A stretch of 64,000 nucleotides of DNA, taken from Bacteroides thetaiotaomicron VPI-5482. Its GTDB lineage: Bacteria; Bacteroidota; Bacteroidia; Bacteroidales; Bacteroidaceae. Position 1 is the first letter of the stretch; every line of letters starts with the position of its first letter. Shown in pieces: positions 36,732-46,173 of this stretch. A program made the translations under genes and the position numbers. The notes under the pieces are model-generated. The model was not told where the DNA came from, searched no databases, and worked only from the letters and a program-made list of their open reading frames with translations. Location: positions 5,828,001 to 5,892,000 of the forward strand of contig NC_004663.1 of NCBI RefSeq assembly GCF_000011065.1. The letters are read 5' to 3'.

Positions 36732-37280
36732 ATGATGAGAAAGATTAATGAAATCTTTTACAGTCTACAGGGTGAAGGCTACCACACAGGTACTCCGGCA
36801 GTCTTCATCCGTTTTTCCGGATGCAACCTGAAATGCAGTTTTTGCGACACACAACACGAAGCAGGCACCTTGATGACTGACGACGAAATCATAGCCGAAG
36901 TCAGCAAATATCCCGCCGTTACCGTTATCCTCACAGGGGGAGAACCTTCGCTCTGGATAGACGACGCACTGATCGACCGTCTGCACGAAGCGGGTAAATA
37001 CGTTTGTATCGAAACCAACGGCACGCGACCGCTGCCGGAGTCCATCGACTGGGTGACCTGTTCGCCCAAGCAGGGTGTCAAATTAGGGATTACCCGGATG
37101 GATGAAGTGAAAGTTGTCTACGAAGGGCAAGATATAAGTATTTATGAACTGCTTCCCGCTGAACATTTTTTCCTCCAGCCTTGTTCTTGTAATAACACTG
37201 CTTTGACAGTGGACTGTGTAATGCGACATCCTAAATGGAGACTAAGCCTGCAAACACACAAACTAATCGACATCCGGTAA
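36732..37280 (+). CDS. queE: 7-carboxy-7-deazaguanine synthase (QueE), radical SAM
   Basis: This 182-residue radical SAM enzyme contracts 6-carboxytetrahydropterin to 7-carboxy-7-deazaguanine. The 4Fe-4S ligands are C31, C35 and C38 (CNLKCSFC), and TGGEPSLW is the SAM-binding GGE motif. The N-terminus (INEIFYSLQGEGYHTG) is family-typical. The next Met (36735) is an equally good start. The partner queC is not in this window. Confidence 0.92.
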   Translation: MMRKINEIFYSLQGEGYHTGTPAVFIRFSGCNLKCSFCDTQHEAGTLMTDDEIIAEVSKYPAVTVILTGGEPSLWIDDALIDRLHEAGKYVCIETNGTRPLPESIDWVTCSPKQGVKLGITRMDEVKVVYEGQDISIYELLPAEHFFLQPCSCNNTALTVDCVMRHPKWRLSLQTHKLIDIR

Positions 37281-37336
37281 GCAGAGAAAACGGATGTAGT
37301 AGCAGAGGATGCATCTAAATTTTACGTAATATAATT

Positions 37337-38077
37337 ATGAAAGTAGGTTTATTTATTCCTTGTTATATCAATGCTATCTATCCCAATGTGGGGGTAGCAT
37401 CGTATAAACTATTGAAAAGTTTAGGAGTAGATGTCGATTATCCGTTGGATCAGACCTGTTGCGGACAACCGATGGCGAATGCCGGTTTTGAAGATGAATC
37501 GATGAAGCTGGCGCTCCGTTTTGACGATCTGTTCCGGGAGTACGATTACATTGTCGGCCCTTCCGCCAGTTGTGTGGCATTTGTGAAAGAGAATCATCCC
37601 GGTATCCTTGAAAAAGAAGGGCACGTCTGCCAGAGTGCGGGGAAGATTTACGACCTTTGCGAGTTTATCCATGATGTGCTTAAACCGACGAAGATACCCG
37701 CACGCTTCCCGCATAAAGTCAGTATCCACAACAGTTGCCACGGTGTGCGTGAACTCTTAATTTCCGCTCCCAGTGAGTTAAATATCCCTTATTACAATAA
37801 ATTGCGCGATCTGCTCGATATGGTCGAAGGCATCGAAGTTTTCGAGCCCAGCCATATAGACGAATGTTGCGGGTTTGGTGGTATGTTTGCCGTAGAAGAG
37901 CAGGCGGTGTCCGTCTGCATGGGGCGTGATAAGGTGAAAGACCACATGGCTACCGGAGCCGAATACATTGTCGGAGCGGACAGTTCCTGCCTGATGCACA
38001 TGCAAGGTGTGATCAAACGGGAGCATCTGCCGATTCAAATTATCCACATTGTCGAAATTTTAGCGTCGCAATCATGA
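37337..38077 (+). CDS. lutA: L-lactate oxidation complex subunit LutA (cysteine-rich CCG protein)
   Basis: This 246-residue protein has two cysteine-rich CCG domains: an N-terminal one (FIPCYINAIYPNV, then QTCCGQPMANAGFE) and a C-terminal one (DECCGFGGMFAVEE near residue 175). In Bacillus, LutABC oxidise L-lactate to pyruvate. The stop of lutA overlaps the lutB start (ATGA). Confidence 0.9.
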   Translation: MKVGLFIPCYINAIYPNVGVASYKLLKSLGVDVDYPLDQTCCGQPMANAGFEDESMKLALRFDDLFREYDYIVGPSASCVAFVKENHPGILEKEGHVCQSAGKIYDLCEFIHDVLKPTKIPARFPHKVSIHNSCHGVRELLISAPSELNIPYYNKLRDLLDMVEGIEVFEPSHIDECCGFGGMFAVEEQAVSVCMGRDKVKDHMATGAEYIVGADSSCLMHMQGVIKREHLPIQIIHIVEILASQS

Positions 38078-39459
38078 GTACCAAACATTCAAAGGCTGCC
38101 GAAAAGTTCTTGCAGGACAGCAAGATGGCAGCATGGCATAACGAAACCCTTTGGATGGTCCGAGCCAAAAGGGACAAGATGAGCAAGGAAGTTCCCGAAT
38201 GGGAAGAGCTTCGCAACAAGGCCTGTGAACTGAAACTTTATTCCAACAGCCACCTCGAAGAGCTCTTGCAAGAGTTTGAAAAGAACGCCACTGCCAACGG
38301 AGCGATTGTGCACTGGGCAAAAGATGCGGACGAATATTGTGCCATTGTGTACGAAATACTGAATGAGCATAATGTACATCATTTCATCAAGAGCAAGTCG
38401 ATGCTTGCCGAAGAGTGCGGGTTGAATCCCTTCTTGATGGAACGCGGAATAGACGTGGTAGAGTCCGACTTGGGCGAACGTATTCTGCAATTGATGCATC
38501 TCGAGCCGAGCCATATCGTTCTTCCTGCTATCCACATCAAACGGGAGCAAGTGGGAGAACTGTTTGAAAAGGAAATGGGGACGGAAAAAGGAAACTTCGA
38601 CCCGACCTACCTTACTCATGCCGCACGCAAGAATCTGCGCCACCTCTTTCTGAATGCGGAAGCCGCCATGACGGGCGCCAACTTTGCCGTAGCCTCTACC
38701 GGAGACATTGTAGTCTGCACCAATGAAGGGAATGCCGATATGGGTACTTCTTATCCGAAGTTGAATATAGCCGCTTTCGGCATGGAGAAGATCGTGCCGG
38801 ATCTGGATGCGCTAGGTGTGTTCACCCGTCTGCTGGCACGTTCGGCAACCGGACAGCCGGTGACTACCTATACCTCTCATTACCGCCGTCCGCGTGAAGG
38901 TGGCGAATATCATATTATTATTGTGGATAACGGCCGGAGTACGATCCTTTCCAAGCCCGACCATATCAAGACATTAAACTGTATCCGTTGCGGTGCCTGT
39001 ATGAATACCTGTCCGGTCTATCGCCGGAGTGGGGGATACTCCTACACTTACTTTATACCCGGCCCTATCGGTATCAATCTGGGGATGGCTCATGATCCGG
39101 AGAAGTATTATGATAATCTTTCCGCCTGCTCCTTGTGTATGTCCTGTTCTGATGTCTGTCCGGTAAAAGTGGATTTGGCAGAACAGATTTACAAGTGGCG
39201 TCAAGACCTTGACGGATTGGGAAAGGCGAATACCGGAAAGAAGATAATGTCCGGTGGCATGAAGTTCCTGATGGAGCGTCCTGCATTGTTCAATGCGGCT
39301 CTGTGGGCGGCTCCGATGGTAAACGGCCTGCCACGCTTTATGAAGTACAATGACTTTGACGATTGGGGCAAAGGACGCGAACTGCCGGAATTTGCCAAAG
39401 AGTCATTCAACGAAATGTGGAAGAAAAACGAGGTACAGGGAAAGGAGGAATCAAAATGA
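38074..39459 (+). CDS. lutB: L-lactate oxidation complex subunit LutB (Fe-S protein)
   Basis: This 461-residue protein has an LUD domain (about residues 60-290) followed by two 4Fe-4S clusters: C303-C306-C309-C313 (CIRCGACMNTCP) and C352-C355-C358-C362 (CSLCMSCSDVCP). It passes electrons within LutABC. Translation is coupled to lutA and lutC by 4-bp overlaps at both ends. Confidence 0.92.
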   Translation: MSTKHSKAAEKFLQDSKMAAWHNETLWMVRAKRDKMSKEVPEWEELRNKACELKLYSNSHLEELLQEFEKNATANGAIVHWAKDADEYCAIVYEILNEHNVHHFIKSKSMLAEECGLNPFLMERGIDVVESDLGERILQLMHLEPSHIVLPAIHIKREQVGELFEKEMGTEKGNFDPTYLTHAARKNLRHLFLNAEAAMTGANFAVASTGDIVVCTNEGNADMGTSYPKLNIAAFGMEKIVPDLDALGVFTRLLARSATGQPVTTYTSHYRRPREGGEYHIIIVDNGRSTILSKPDHIKTLNCIRCGACMNTCPVYRRSGGYSYTYFIPGPIGINLGMAHDPEKYYDNLSACSLCMSCSDVCPVKVDLAEQIYKWRQDLDGLGKANTGKKIMSGGMKFLMERPALFNAALWAAPMVNGLPRFMKYNDFDDWGKGRELPEFAKESFNEMWKKNEVQGKEESK

Positions 39460-40037
39460 GCAGCAGAGAAGAAATATTGGCGAGCATCCGTAAGCATACG
39501 CAGACACGCTACGAAAAACCGGATATAGCAGATATGAAACGTTTGACGTATCCGGACAAAATAGAGCAATTTTGCGCTATCAGCCGTGCGGTAGGCGGTA
39601 CGGTAGTGGTATTGGGTGAAGGCGAAGATGTGAATGCTGTCATTCGCCGGACGTATCCGGATGCGATGCGCATTGCTTCCGTATTGCCGGATATATCTTG
39701 CGCAACTTTCAATCCGGATATGGTGGACGACCCGAAAGAACTGGACGGTACTGAGGTAGCCGTTATTCGGGGAGAGATCGGAGTAGCGGAGAACGGTGCT
39801 GTCTGGATACCGCAAACCGTGAAGTATAAAGCGATTTATTTTATTTCGGAGAAACTGGTGATTCTGATCGACCGGAATAAGATTGTGGATACCATGTACG
39901 ATGCTTATCGCAAACTGGACGGACAGGAATATCAGTTCGGTACCTTTATTTCCGGCCCGTCAAAGACGGCGGACATCGAACAGGCATTGGTCATGGGAGC
40001 GCATGGAGCACGGGAGGTTTTGGTCATATTGACGTAA
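39456..40037 (+). CDS. lutC: L-lactate oxidation complex subunit LutC (LUD domain)
   Basis: This 193-residue LUD-domain protein (MSSREEILASIRKHTQTRYE) has the conserved segment GEIGVAENGAVWIP and ends in SGPSKTADIEQALVMGAHGA, the family's C-terminal signature. The ATG at 39456 overlaps the lutB stop and is preceded by AAAGGAGG about 9 bases upstream, so it is preferred to an earlier in-frame start inside lutB. A strong terminator follows. Confidence 0.92.
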   Translation: MSSREEILASIRKHTQTRYEKPDIADMKRLTYPDKIEQFCAISRAVGGTVVVLGEGEDVNAVIRRTYPDAMRIASVLPDISCATFNPDMVDDPKELDGTEVAVIRGEIGVAENGAVWIPQTVKYKAIYFISEKLVILIDRNKIVDTMYDAYRKLDGQEYQFGTFISGPSKTADIEQALVMGAHGAREVLVILT

Positions 40038-40130
40038 CTCCGCTTTATTATTCTAAAATAAATTTGGATTTAAAACAATAGAAGCTTAGTTTTGTTAGGA
40101 CAAAGAAAAATGGAGCTTCTGTATAAGATA

Positions 40131-40167
40131 AACAAAGGCTCTGTTGATAGGAAACAGAGCCTTTGTT
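40131..40167 (+). terminator. Strong hairpin terminator of lutABC
   Basis: A perfect 15-bp stem (AACAAAGGCTCTGTT/AACAGAGCCTTTGTT) with a 7-base loop ends in TTTGTTGTT. It can stop transcription in either direction. A fragment of the same sequence (AGAGCCTCTGTTTTCTG) recurs 20 bp downstream. Confidence 0.8.
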
Positions 40168-40240
40168 GTTGATATATAGAGCCTCTGTTTTCTGTCTCAT
40201 CCATGGAAAGAACTATAATCGTCTAAATAATAAAAACAGT

Positions 40241-41113
40241 ATGTATGCAAATAAAGTAAAGAAGATAGCTGCCGTTCATGACCTTTCGGGGATGGGACGT
40301 GTTTCTCTGACAGTCGTTATTCCTATCTTATCCTCTATGGGTTTTCAGGTTTGTCCGCTTCCTACGGCGGTATTGTCCAACCATACGCAGTATCCCGGCT
40401 TCTCCTTTCTGGACCTGACGGATGAAATGCCGAAGATCATAGCCGAATGGAAGAAGCTGGAAGTTCAGTTTGACGCTATTTATACCGGTTATCTGGGTTC
40501 CCCGCGGCAGATTCAGATTGTTTCCGATTTCATCAAGGATTTCCGTCAGCCGGATAGTCTGATAGTAGCCGATCCGGTGCTGGGTGATAACGGCCGGCTT
40601 TATACCAACTTTGATATGGAGATGGTGAAAGAAATGCGTCATCTGATAACCAAAGCGGATGTGATCACACCGAATCTGACAGAACTGTTTTATTTGCTGG
40701 ACGAACCGTATAAAGCGGATAGTACGGATGAGGAACTGAAAGAATATCTCCGTCTCCTGTCCGATAAAGGTCCACAGGTGGTTATTATCACCAGTGTTCC
40801 GGTGCACGATGAGCCTCATAAGACTTCCGTATATGCCTACAATCGTCAGGGAAACCGCTACTGGAAAGTGACTTGCCCTTATCTGCCTGCCCACTATCCG
40901 GGCACAGGGGATACATTCACAAGTGTGATCACCGGCTCCTTGATGCAGGGAGACAGTCTTCCGATGGCGTTGGACCGTGCTACCCAGTTTATTCTGCAAG
41001 GGATTCGGGCAACCTTTGGCTATGAGTATGACAACCGGGAAGGTATTTTGCTGGAAAAAGTGCTTCATAATCTGGATATGCCGATACAAATGGCAAGCTA
41101 TGAGTTGATATAA
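40241..41113 (+). CDS. Pyridoxal/pyridoxamine kinase family (PdxY-like)
   Basis: This 290-residue protein has the ribokinase-like fold of pyridoxal kinases: VHDLSGMGRVSLTVVIPIL, VADPVLGDNGRLY, VITPNLTELFYLLDEP and the catalytic GTGDTFTSVITGSL. It phosphorylates B6 vitamers. The start at 40241 follows A-rich sequence beyond the lut terminator; an earlier in-frame ATG at 40163 would overlap that terminator. Confidence 0.85.
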   Translation: MYANKVKKIAAVHDLSGMGRVSLTVVIPILSSMGFQVCPLPTAVLSNHTQYPGFSFLDLTDEMPKIIAEWKKLEVQFDAIYTGYLGSPRQIQIVSDFIKDFRQPDSLIVADPVLGDNGRLYTNFDMEMVKEMRHLITKADVITPNLTELFYLLDEPYKADSTDEELKEYLRLLSDKGPQVVIITSVPVHDEPHKTSVYAYNRQGNRYWKVTCPYLPAHYPGTGDTFTSVITGSLMQGDSLPMALDRATQFILQGIRATFGYEYDNREGILLEKVLHNLDMPIQMASYELI

Positions 41114-41129
41114 TTAATATTTATAAACT

Positions 41130-41159
41130 TTTGTACTTCAGATATTTCTACTATTTTTA
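41130..41159 (+). promoter_or_regulatory. Possible promoter of the DUF418 gene
   Basis: TTTG (41130-41133) is followed after 18 bp by TATTTTTA (41152-41159), one base off TAnnTTTG. It is 34 bp before the ATG. Confidence 0.45.
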
Positions 41160-41193
41160 CTGCCTAATTAGTAATCATGAATAAACATATCTG

Positions 41194-42366
41194 ATGACTC
41201 AAACACTTAAAACGACTGAACGGCTTGGAGTAGTAGATGCTCTGCGCGGATTTGCCCTGCTGGCTATTGTATTGTTGCACAACCTTGAACACTATAATCT
41301 GTTTTTACCGCTGGATTATACGTTGCCGGCATGGTTGCAGACCATAGATAAGTATGCGTGGGATACCATGTTCTTCCTGTTTGCAGGGAAAGCATACGCT
41401 ACGTTCTCTTTGTTGTTCGGATTTAGTTTCTATATCCAGTTTCATAATGCGGAAAAGCGCGGAACAGATTTCCGTGGACGATTTGCGTGGCGGATGTGCC
41501 TGCTTTTCCTGTTTGCACAGTTACATGCCTTGTTCTACAACGGGGATATTCTTTTGCTTTATGCAGTAGTCGGCTTTGCCTTGATTCCTGTTTGCAAGCT
41601 CAAAGATAAGACAGTCTTTTGGATTGCTGCCATCTTACTTTTGCAACCTTATGAATGGGGGCGTGCCATCTATGCAATGATCAATTTGGAGTATGTACCG
41701 TCAACAGGGCATTTTATTCCTTATTATAAACTTGCTCAGGAAGTGACATCCAATGGCAGTTTCTTTGAAGTACTCCGTTCCAATATCACTGACGGGCAGA
41801 TGTATAGCAATATTTGGCAAGTAGAAAACGGTCGCCTGTTCCAGACGGCAGCTTTATTCATGTTCGGAATGCTTTTAGGACGCCGGAAGTATTTTATGAA
41901 AAGCGAAGAGTCCTTGCGTTTCTGGAAGAAGATGCTGACAGGTGCCATCCTTGCATTTATCCCTCTCTATTGCCTGAAAACTTTTATACCCGCTTTGATT
42001 ACAAACCCGTCTATAATGGTTCCGTATAAGATTGCTGTTCCGTCTTATGCCAACTTTGCTTTTATGGTCATTCTTGTTTCTGTCTTTACCTTGCTTTGGT
42101 TTAAGAAGGATACAGGATATAGCTGGCAAAGTCTGCTGATTCCTTACGGTCGCATGAGTCTGACAAATTATATCTCCCAGTCAATCATGGGAGTAACCAT
42201 CTATTACGGATTCGGACTGTCAATGTACAAGTATGCAGGAGCAACGGGAAGCCTGCTGATTGCATTGCTTATCTTCACTATTCAGTTGATATTCAGCCGC
42301 TGGTGGCTTGCCCGTCATAAACAAGGACCGTTGGAATTCCTGTGGCGTAAAGGAACTTGGATTTAG
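41194..42366 (+). CDS. DUF418 membrane protein
   Basis: This 390-residue protein has about ten membrane helices. The N-terminus TERLGVVDALRGFALLAIVL is the DUF418/heparan-N-acetyltransferase-like signature (D-x-LRG-x-A), and the C-terminus (PYGRMSLTNYISQSIMG, then QLIFSRWWLARHKQGPLEFL) is the DUF418 end. The function is unknown; acyl transfer at the membrane is suggested by the fold family. The palindrome array follows it. Confidence 0.8.
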   Translation: MTQTLKTTERLGVVDALRGFALLAIVLLHNLEHYNLFLPLDYTLPAWLQTIDKYAWDTMFFLFAGKAYATFSLLFGFSFYIQFHNAEKRGTDFRGRFAWRMCLLFLFAQLHALFYNGDILLLYAVVGFALIPVCKLKDKTVFWIAAILLLQPYEWGRAIYAMINLEYVPSTGHFIPYYKLAQEVTSNGSFFEVLRSNITDGQMYSNIWQVENGRLFQTAALFMFGMLLGRRKYFMKSEESLRFWKKMLTGAILAFIPLYCLKTFIPALITNPSIMVPYKIAVPSYANFAFMVILVSVFTLLWFKKDTGYSWQSLLIPYGRMSLTNYISQSIMGVTIYYGFGLSMYKYAGATGSLLIALLIFTIQLIFSRWWLARHKQGPLEFLWRKGTWI

Positions 42367-42396
42367 AATCTTATAACGACTGACGGGCGCTTATTA

Positions 42397-42513
42397 TTCT
42401 CAAACCATTCTCATCGCAATGAGAAAAAATTCTCAAGGCTATGAGAAAAAATACTCATTGCGATGAGAAATAATTCTCAAGCCTATGAGAATCTTTTCTC
42501 ATGGGCTTGAGAA
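42397..42513. repeat. Array of five 18-bp palindromes with exact 22-bp period
   Basis: Units at 42408, 42430, 42452, 42474 and 42496 each read TTCTCA-N6-TGAGAA (the third begins TACTCA), with exactly 4 bases between units. A half-site (TTCTCA, 42397) lies 11 bp before the first. The N6 centres are TCGCAA, AGGCTA, TTGCGA, AGCCTA and TGGGCT. Units 1 and 3 are near-perfect reverse complements, as are units 4 and 5. It lies between convergent genes. No coding capacity, and not a CRISPR pattern. Confidence 0.9.
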
Positions 42514-42613
42514 CTTTTTCTTATTAAAGTGAGTATAATTCTTGTTGTATTCATCATTCATAAGAAAGCTAATTCATAAAAAGTCAGCTCTCATAAGAAC
42601 TCTGCCGGCTATA

Positions 42614-43963
42614 TTACTTGTGGAATTTCACTGTGATTTCTGCCGATTGGTTTCCGTAAGTCCAGTCCGGACCTTCTTGAATCAGGCGTATGGCCTCCTT
42701 ATCCAGAGACTTGCAAAGACTTTCCTTGACTTTAATGTCGAAGGGACGCCCTTCTTTGTTAACAAAGAAAGTCAAGGTAACTTTGCCTTTGACTTCTGCG
42801 CAAGCATCGTCCGCAGGGTATGCCAGATTCTTTTTCAGATACTTTTTATATTGCTTCATGCCTGTTACGGGTTCCGGAACGACAGGACCCTGTAAACTAT
42901 CGGCCTTTTGGGAGATAACAGCGTCTTTTAATGTATCTGATTTCTGCAATGCACCCGAAGCTTTTTTCAAATCTTTGATGGATACGGCAGAAATGGCTCC
43001 TGTCACAGCTACCTTTTTCTGTGCGCCATATCCTGTTACTACGACTTCATCCAGTGTTGTTTTATTTTCACTCATGGCTATAAGCATATTCTTACTGGTG
43101 TCTGCCGGTATACTAACCGGATTATAGCCAATATAATGTGCAGTTAATATTTCATTACCTTCCTTTTTGGGCAAGGAGAATTCTCCGTTGATATCCGTTA
43201 TCGCTCCATACGTTGCTCCTTTGTAAGTGACGTTAGCTCCGACGAGTGGTTCTCCTCTGTCGTCCGTCACTTTCCCTTTGATCATGTTGTTCATTTGGGT
43301 GGTCAATTGAGCTGCTTTCATCTTTTTCCTGTTGGCATCTAGGAAAGAAGTATCTGTAACCGTTGTGATAGCCGCTTCTTCCAGCTCTTCTGCCGGAGCA
43401 ACCATTTCTTCCATTATCGGAGTTCCGGCAGGCGTTGCTTGGGGAGTCGCTGCTTTAGAAGCCACTGCTTTAGGAACCGTTGCGGAAGGAGCCCCCGAAG
43501 GTGTACTTTGGGATGGAGAATCCTGCCTTGTCTTGGCGATTATATCTTTTCCGACCGTTTCCTTTGTGGCAGAAGGACGACCGGAATCCGGTTCCATCTT
43601 TGGAGCGGATAGGGAAGTGTCTTCTTTGTGAGCAGGAACAGTTGCAGTGGCGGCGGGCTGCTCTTTAGCTATGAACACATCCTCTCCAACATTCTGTTTC
43701 AGAAACAGGAAGTAACTGCTGATTCCGATTCCTATAATCAGGCAGGCGGCAATGCTCCAGGTGACGGCATACGTATTTCTTTTCTTTGCCGAATGGGCGT
43801 TTACCTTCATCCGCAATTTATTAATCTGTTCTTCGTGGTCCCCTTCTACTTGGTGGTACCCATCCATCGCGTCAGCCAGAAAAGGGTCTTTCATCGACTC
43901 TTTTTCCAGTCGATGCGCCTCTTTTCCTTTGCGGAGTCCTCGTATGTAGTCCAATAGTTTCAT
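42614..43963 (-). CDS. Membrane hybrid with carboxypeptidase-regulatory and TonB C-terminal domains
   Basis: This 449-residue protein has a cytosolic N-terminus (about 1-62), one membrane helix (about 66-87), a Pro/Ala/Thr-rich linker, a CarboxypepD_reg-like beta domain (IKGKVTDDRGEPLVGANVTY) ending in a SusC-like turn DEVVVTGYG, and a TonB C-terminal domain (about 365-449; VKGKVTLTFFVNKEGRPFDI). The start overlaps the sigma factor stop (ATGA), as for anti-sigma partners. I infer a membrane signal protein that controls the sigma factor and may also energise or sense an outer-membrane partner. Confidence 0.7.
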   Translation of the reverse strand: MKLLDYIRGLRKGKEAHRLEKESMKDPFLADAMDGYHQVEGDHEEQINKLRMKVNAHSAKKRNTYAVTWSIAACLIIGIGISSYFLFLKQNVGEDVFIAKEQPAATATVPAHKEDTSLSAPKMEPDSGRPSATKETVGKDIIAKTRQDSPSQSTPSGAPSATVPKAVASKAATPQATPAGTPIMEEMVAPAEELEEAAITTVTDTSFLDANRKKMKAAQLTTQMNNMIKGKVTDDRGEPLVGANVTYKGATYGAITDINGEFSLPKKEGNEILTAHYIGYNPVSIPADTSKNMLIAMSENKTTLDEVVVTGYGAQKKVAVTGAISAVSIKDLKKASGALQKSDTLKDAVISQKADSLQGPVVPEPVTGMKQYKKYLKKNLAYPADDACAEVKGKVTLTFFVNKEGRPFDIKVKESLCKSLDKEAIRLIQEGPDWTYGNQSAEITVKFHK

Positions 43964-44532
43964 AGGGCTTGTTTCTTAATACAAATTTTCAAGTTTCGCT
44001 TTCCGTTCTGGATATAGCTTTTCACGTTATTCAGAGTAAATCCGGTTTGTTCGACAATATCCGCATACGACATTTCTTCCAGGAAGAAACGTGTAATGCT
44101 GGTCCTTTGTTCTTCGGGCAGCTTTTCCAGACAGTGGTGCAATGCTTTCAGCTGCTCTTCCGAACTTTCCTCTTCACTTAATAGATGCAGAAATTCGTCG
44201 GATTCCATAATATTAATGGTATAATCCAGCGGAATTTCTTTGTTTTCCTTTCGTAACAGTTGCAGGCAATGGTTCTTCGCCACCCGATAGAGCCACGGCT
44301 TGAATGCTTTTATCTCATAATTGATGATTTTAGGTAACAGGTCTTCAAACATCTGCATCACCGCTTCCTGCGCTTGGTCTTCATCTTGCAGATATTTCAG
44401 GCAAAGTCCGTACGTCAGCGGGATATAACGGTTGTATAGTTCACCGAAATATTCCGTATCCCCGGACTTTATATAATGGGTCAGTAGTTCCTCGTCCGAT
44501 AGCTTCGATATGTTTCGTACATTGAACAGCAC
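43960..44532 (-). CDS. ECF-type RNA polymerase sigma factor
   Basis: This 190-residue protein has region 2 (FGELYNRYIPLTYGLCLKYL, then AQEAVMQMFEDLL) and region 4 with a helix-turn-helix (EEMSYADIVEQTGFTLNNVK). It follows plsC by only 5 bp, tying it to the phospholipid operon, and is overlapped by the gene for its likely membrane regulator. Confidence 0.9.
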   Translation of the reverse strand: MLFNVRNISKLSDEELLTHYIKSGDTEYFGELYNRYIPLTYGLCLKYLQDEDQAQEAVMQMFEDLLPKIINYEIKAFKPWLYRVAKNHCLQLLRKENKEIPLDYTINIMESDEFLHLLSEEESSEEQLKALHHCLEKLPEEQRTSITRFFLEEMSYADIVEQTGFTLNNVKSYIQNGKRNLKICIKKQAL

Positions 44533-44537
44533 TTTCT

Positions 44538-45206
44538 CTATTCGTCGTCTTCTGTTACTACCTGATATTTATCTTTCATCATCTCAAAATCATCCGTTAT
44601 CTGTTTTAGAATCTCATGAACGTCTGTGCTTCCGGCTACGGCAGGCGTTCCGTAAAAGATGGATGCCTTGTAAGGCAATAAGATTAATTCTCCCTTGGGG
44701 AGTGAACGTCCCATGCCGGTCATGAAAACCGGTATATATTTCAGTTCCGGTCGCAGAGACAAGATACGGGCTATGCCGGACTTTATTTTTCCCATTTGTT
44801 CGGGCTTCCCTCTTGTACCTTCGGGAAAAAGAATCAGCGAGTATCCTTCATCGATGGCATCGAGCATTTTCCGGAGTGGGTCGTGCTCCGAGTCCTTTTC
44901 TCCTTTTCTTCTGATGAGAAGGGTGTTGATGAAGTAATTGCTGAAAGCGGCCTGAAACCGGGTTCTTCCGAAGTAATCTTCCGCGGCTACGGGTTTTATT
45001 TTCCACAAAAGGTTGCCGGGTAGGGAAGAAAGCAGGCTGAGTGTATCCAGATGGCTGTTGTGATTGGCAAGGATGATGAATTGTCCTTCTTTTCTGAGGA
45101 ATCGGGTATCGGGGAACTGGACTCCCACGATCAGTTTCAGAAACCACCGGAATATACCTTTATATAGTATCTGCATCATGGCAGACTGCATGAATCTTTT
45201 TTTCAT
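44538..45206 (-). CDS. 1-acyl-sn-glycerol-3-phosphate acyltransferase-like (PlsC family)
   Basis: This 222-residue protein has the acyltransferase HX4D motif (NHNSHLD, H49 and D54) and the acyl-acceptor site FPEGTRG near residue 126. It acylates lysophosphatidate or a similar lysophospholipid at the membrane. It is placed after cdsA in a phospholipid-synthesis operon, which supports that role. Confidence 0.88.
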   Translation of the reverse strand: MKKRFMQSAMMQILYKGIFRWFLKLIVGVQFPDTRFLRKEGQFIILANHNSHLDTLSLLSSLPGNLLWKIKPVAAEDYFGRTRFQAAFSNYFINTLLIRRKGEKDSEHDPLRKMLDAIDEGYSLILFPEGTRGKPEQMGKIKSGIARILSLRPELKYIPVFMTGMGRSLPKGELILLPYKASIFYGTPAVAGSTDVHEILKQITDDFEMMKDKYQVVTEDDE

Positions 45207-45216
45207 AGTATGCCGG

Positions 45217-46173
45217 CTAATAAGCTATATAATAAACGAGGTGGAAGAACACCGGAGCTGTATAGGACAGAGAGTCTATGCGGTCGAATACTCCACCATG
45301 ACCGGGGATGCTATCTCCCATGTCTTTGATGCCTTTATCACGTTTGATGGCCGAGATGACTACATCTCCCGCAAATCCGGCAATGGCAATGAGGGCGCTG
45401 ACCAGAATTACGTTGGGCGTGGAGAGCGGAGTGAGGAATCCCAGAAAGTATCCTATAACCGTAGTGCTGACGACACCTCCCAAAAAGCCTTCCCATGTTT
45501 TGTTGGGACTCACTTTGGGCAGAATTTTGTGACGTCCGAAGAGTTTTCCCCAGACGAACTGCATGATATCGTTGATTTCTGTAAGGAACACGAGGAACAT
45601 CAGCAGTCCGCGTCCTCCCGCATTGAAGCCCGGCAATTCGGGTAACGAGAGAAGATAAGCGAGGTGGCTGATACCAAATACAGAAAGCATCAGAATCCAT
45701 TGCAGCAAAGCGATGGATTTAGTGATTCCGTGTGTATCGCCTTTCAATACCAGTCGTAATGGCAATAACAGGAACATAACTACGGGGATGAATATGATGT
45801 ATGCCCCATACCACGCGATATAAGCAAGATAGTATTGGATAGGAATAGCCAATATGCCCCAGAACAGTGCACGGCGGTCTGCCTCTCTGAATCCTAATAC
45901 CGAATAAAGTTCTCTGAATGCTATAAAAGAGAGAAATGCAAGAAAAAAATAAGAAATGTCGTAGCTGATGAAAACGGCACCGATAAACATTGCTGCCATA
46001 ATCCACCATGAGCGGGTACGGGCAACCAGTTCGCTGATATTGGTTTTCGGCGACAGCTTTTTTACCAGAAAGAGGGCGATGCTTGCCGTCACCAGCAAAC
46101 AGATAATAAGGGTGATTACAATAATTAACTCATCGCTTAGCGTAGGGAATAATTTGTCCAATAGTTGTTTCAT
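45217..46173 (-). CDS. cdsA: Phosphatidate cytidylyltransferase
   Basis: This 318-residue membrane enzyme makes CDP-diacylglycerol from phosphatidate and CTP. The C-terminal signature DKGIKDMGDSIPGHGGVFDR is complete, after about eight membrane helices. The start at 46173 (MKQLLDKLF) overlaps the stop of the CDP-alcohol phosphatidyltransferase gene; an in-frame ATG 31 codons upstream lies inside that gene. Confidence 0.92.
   Translation of the reverse strand: MKQLLDKLFPTLSDELIIVITLIICLLVTASIALFLVKKLSPKTNISELVARTRSWWIMAAMFIGAVFISYDISYFFLAFLSFIAFRELYSVLGFREADRRALFWGILAIPIQYYLAYIAWYGAYIIFIPVVMFLLLPLRLVLKGDTHGITKSIALLQWILMLSVFGISHLAYLLSLPELPGFNAGGRGLLMFLVFLTEINDIMQFVWGKLFGRHKILPKVSPNKTWEGFLGGVVSTTVIGYFLGFLTPLSTPNVILVSALIAIAGFAGDVVISAIKRDKGIKDMGDSIPGHGGVFDRIDSLSYTAPVFFHLVYYIAY

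Noticed and set aside
42397..42513. Palindrome array as a CRISPR array
   Set aside because: Units are separated by only 4 bases and there is no repeat-spacer pattern or cas gene; repeats of this type are not CRISPR.
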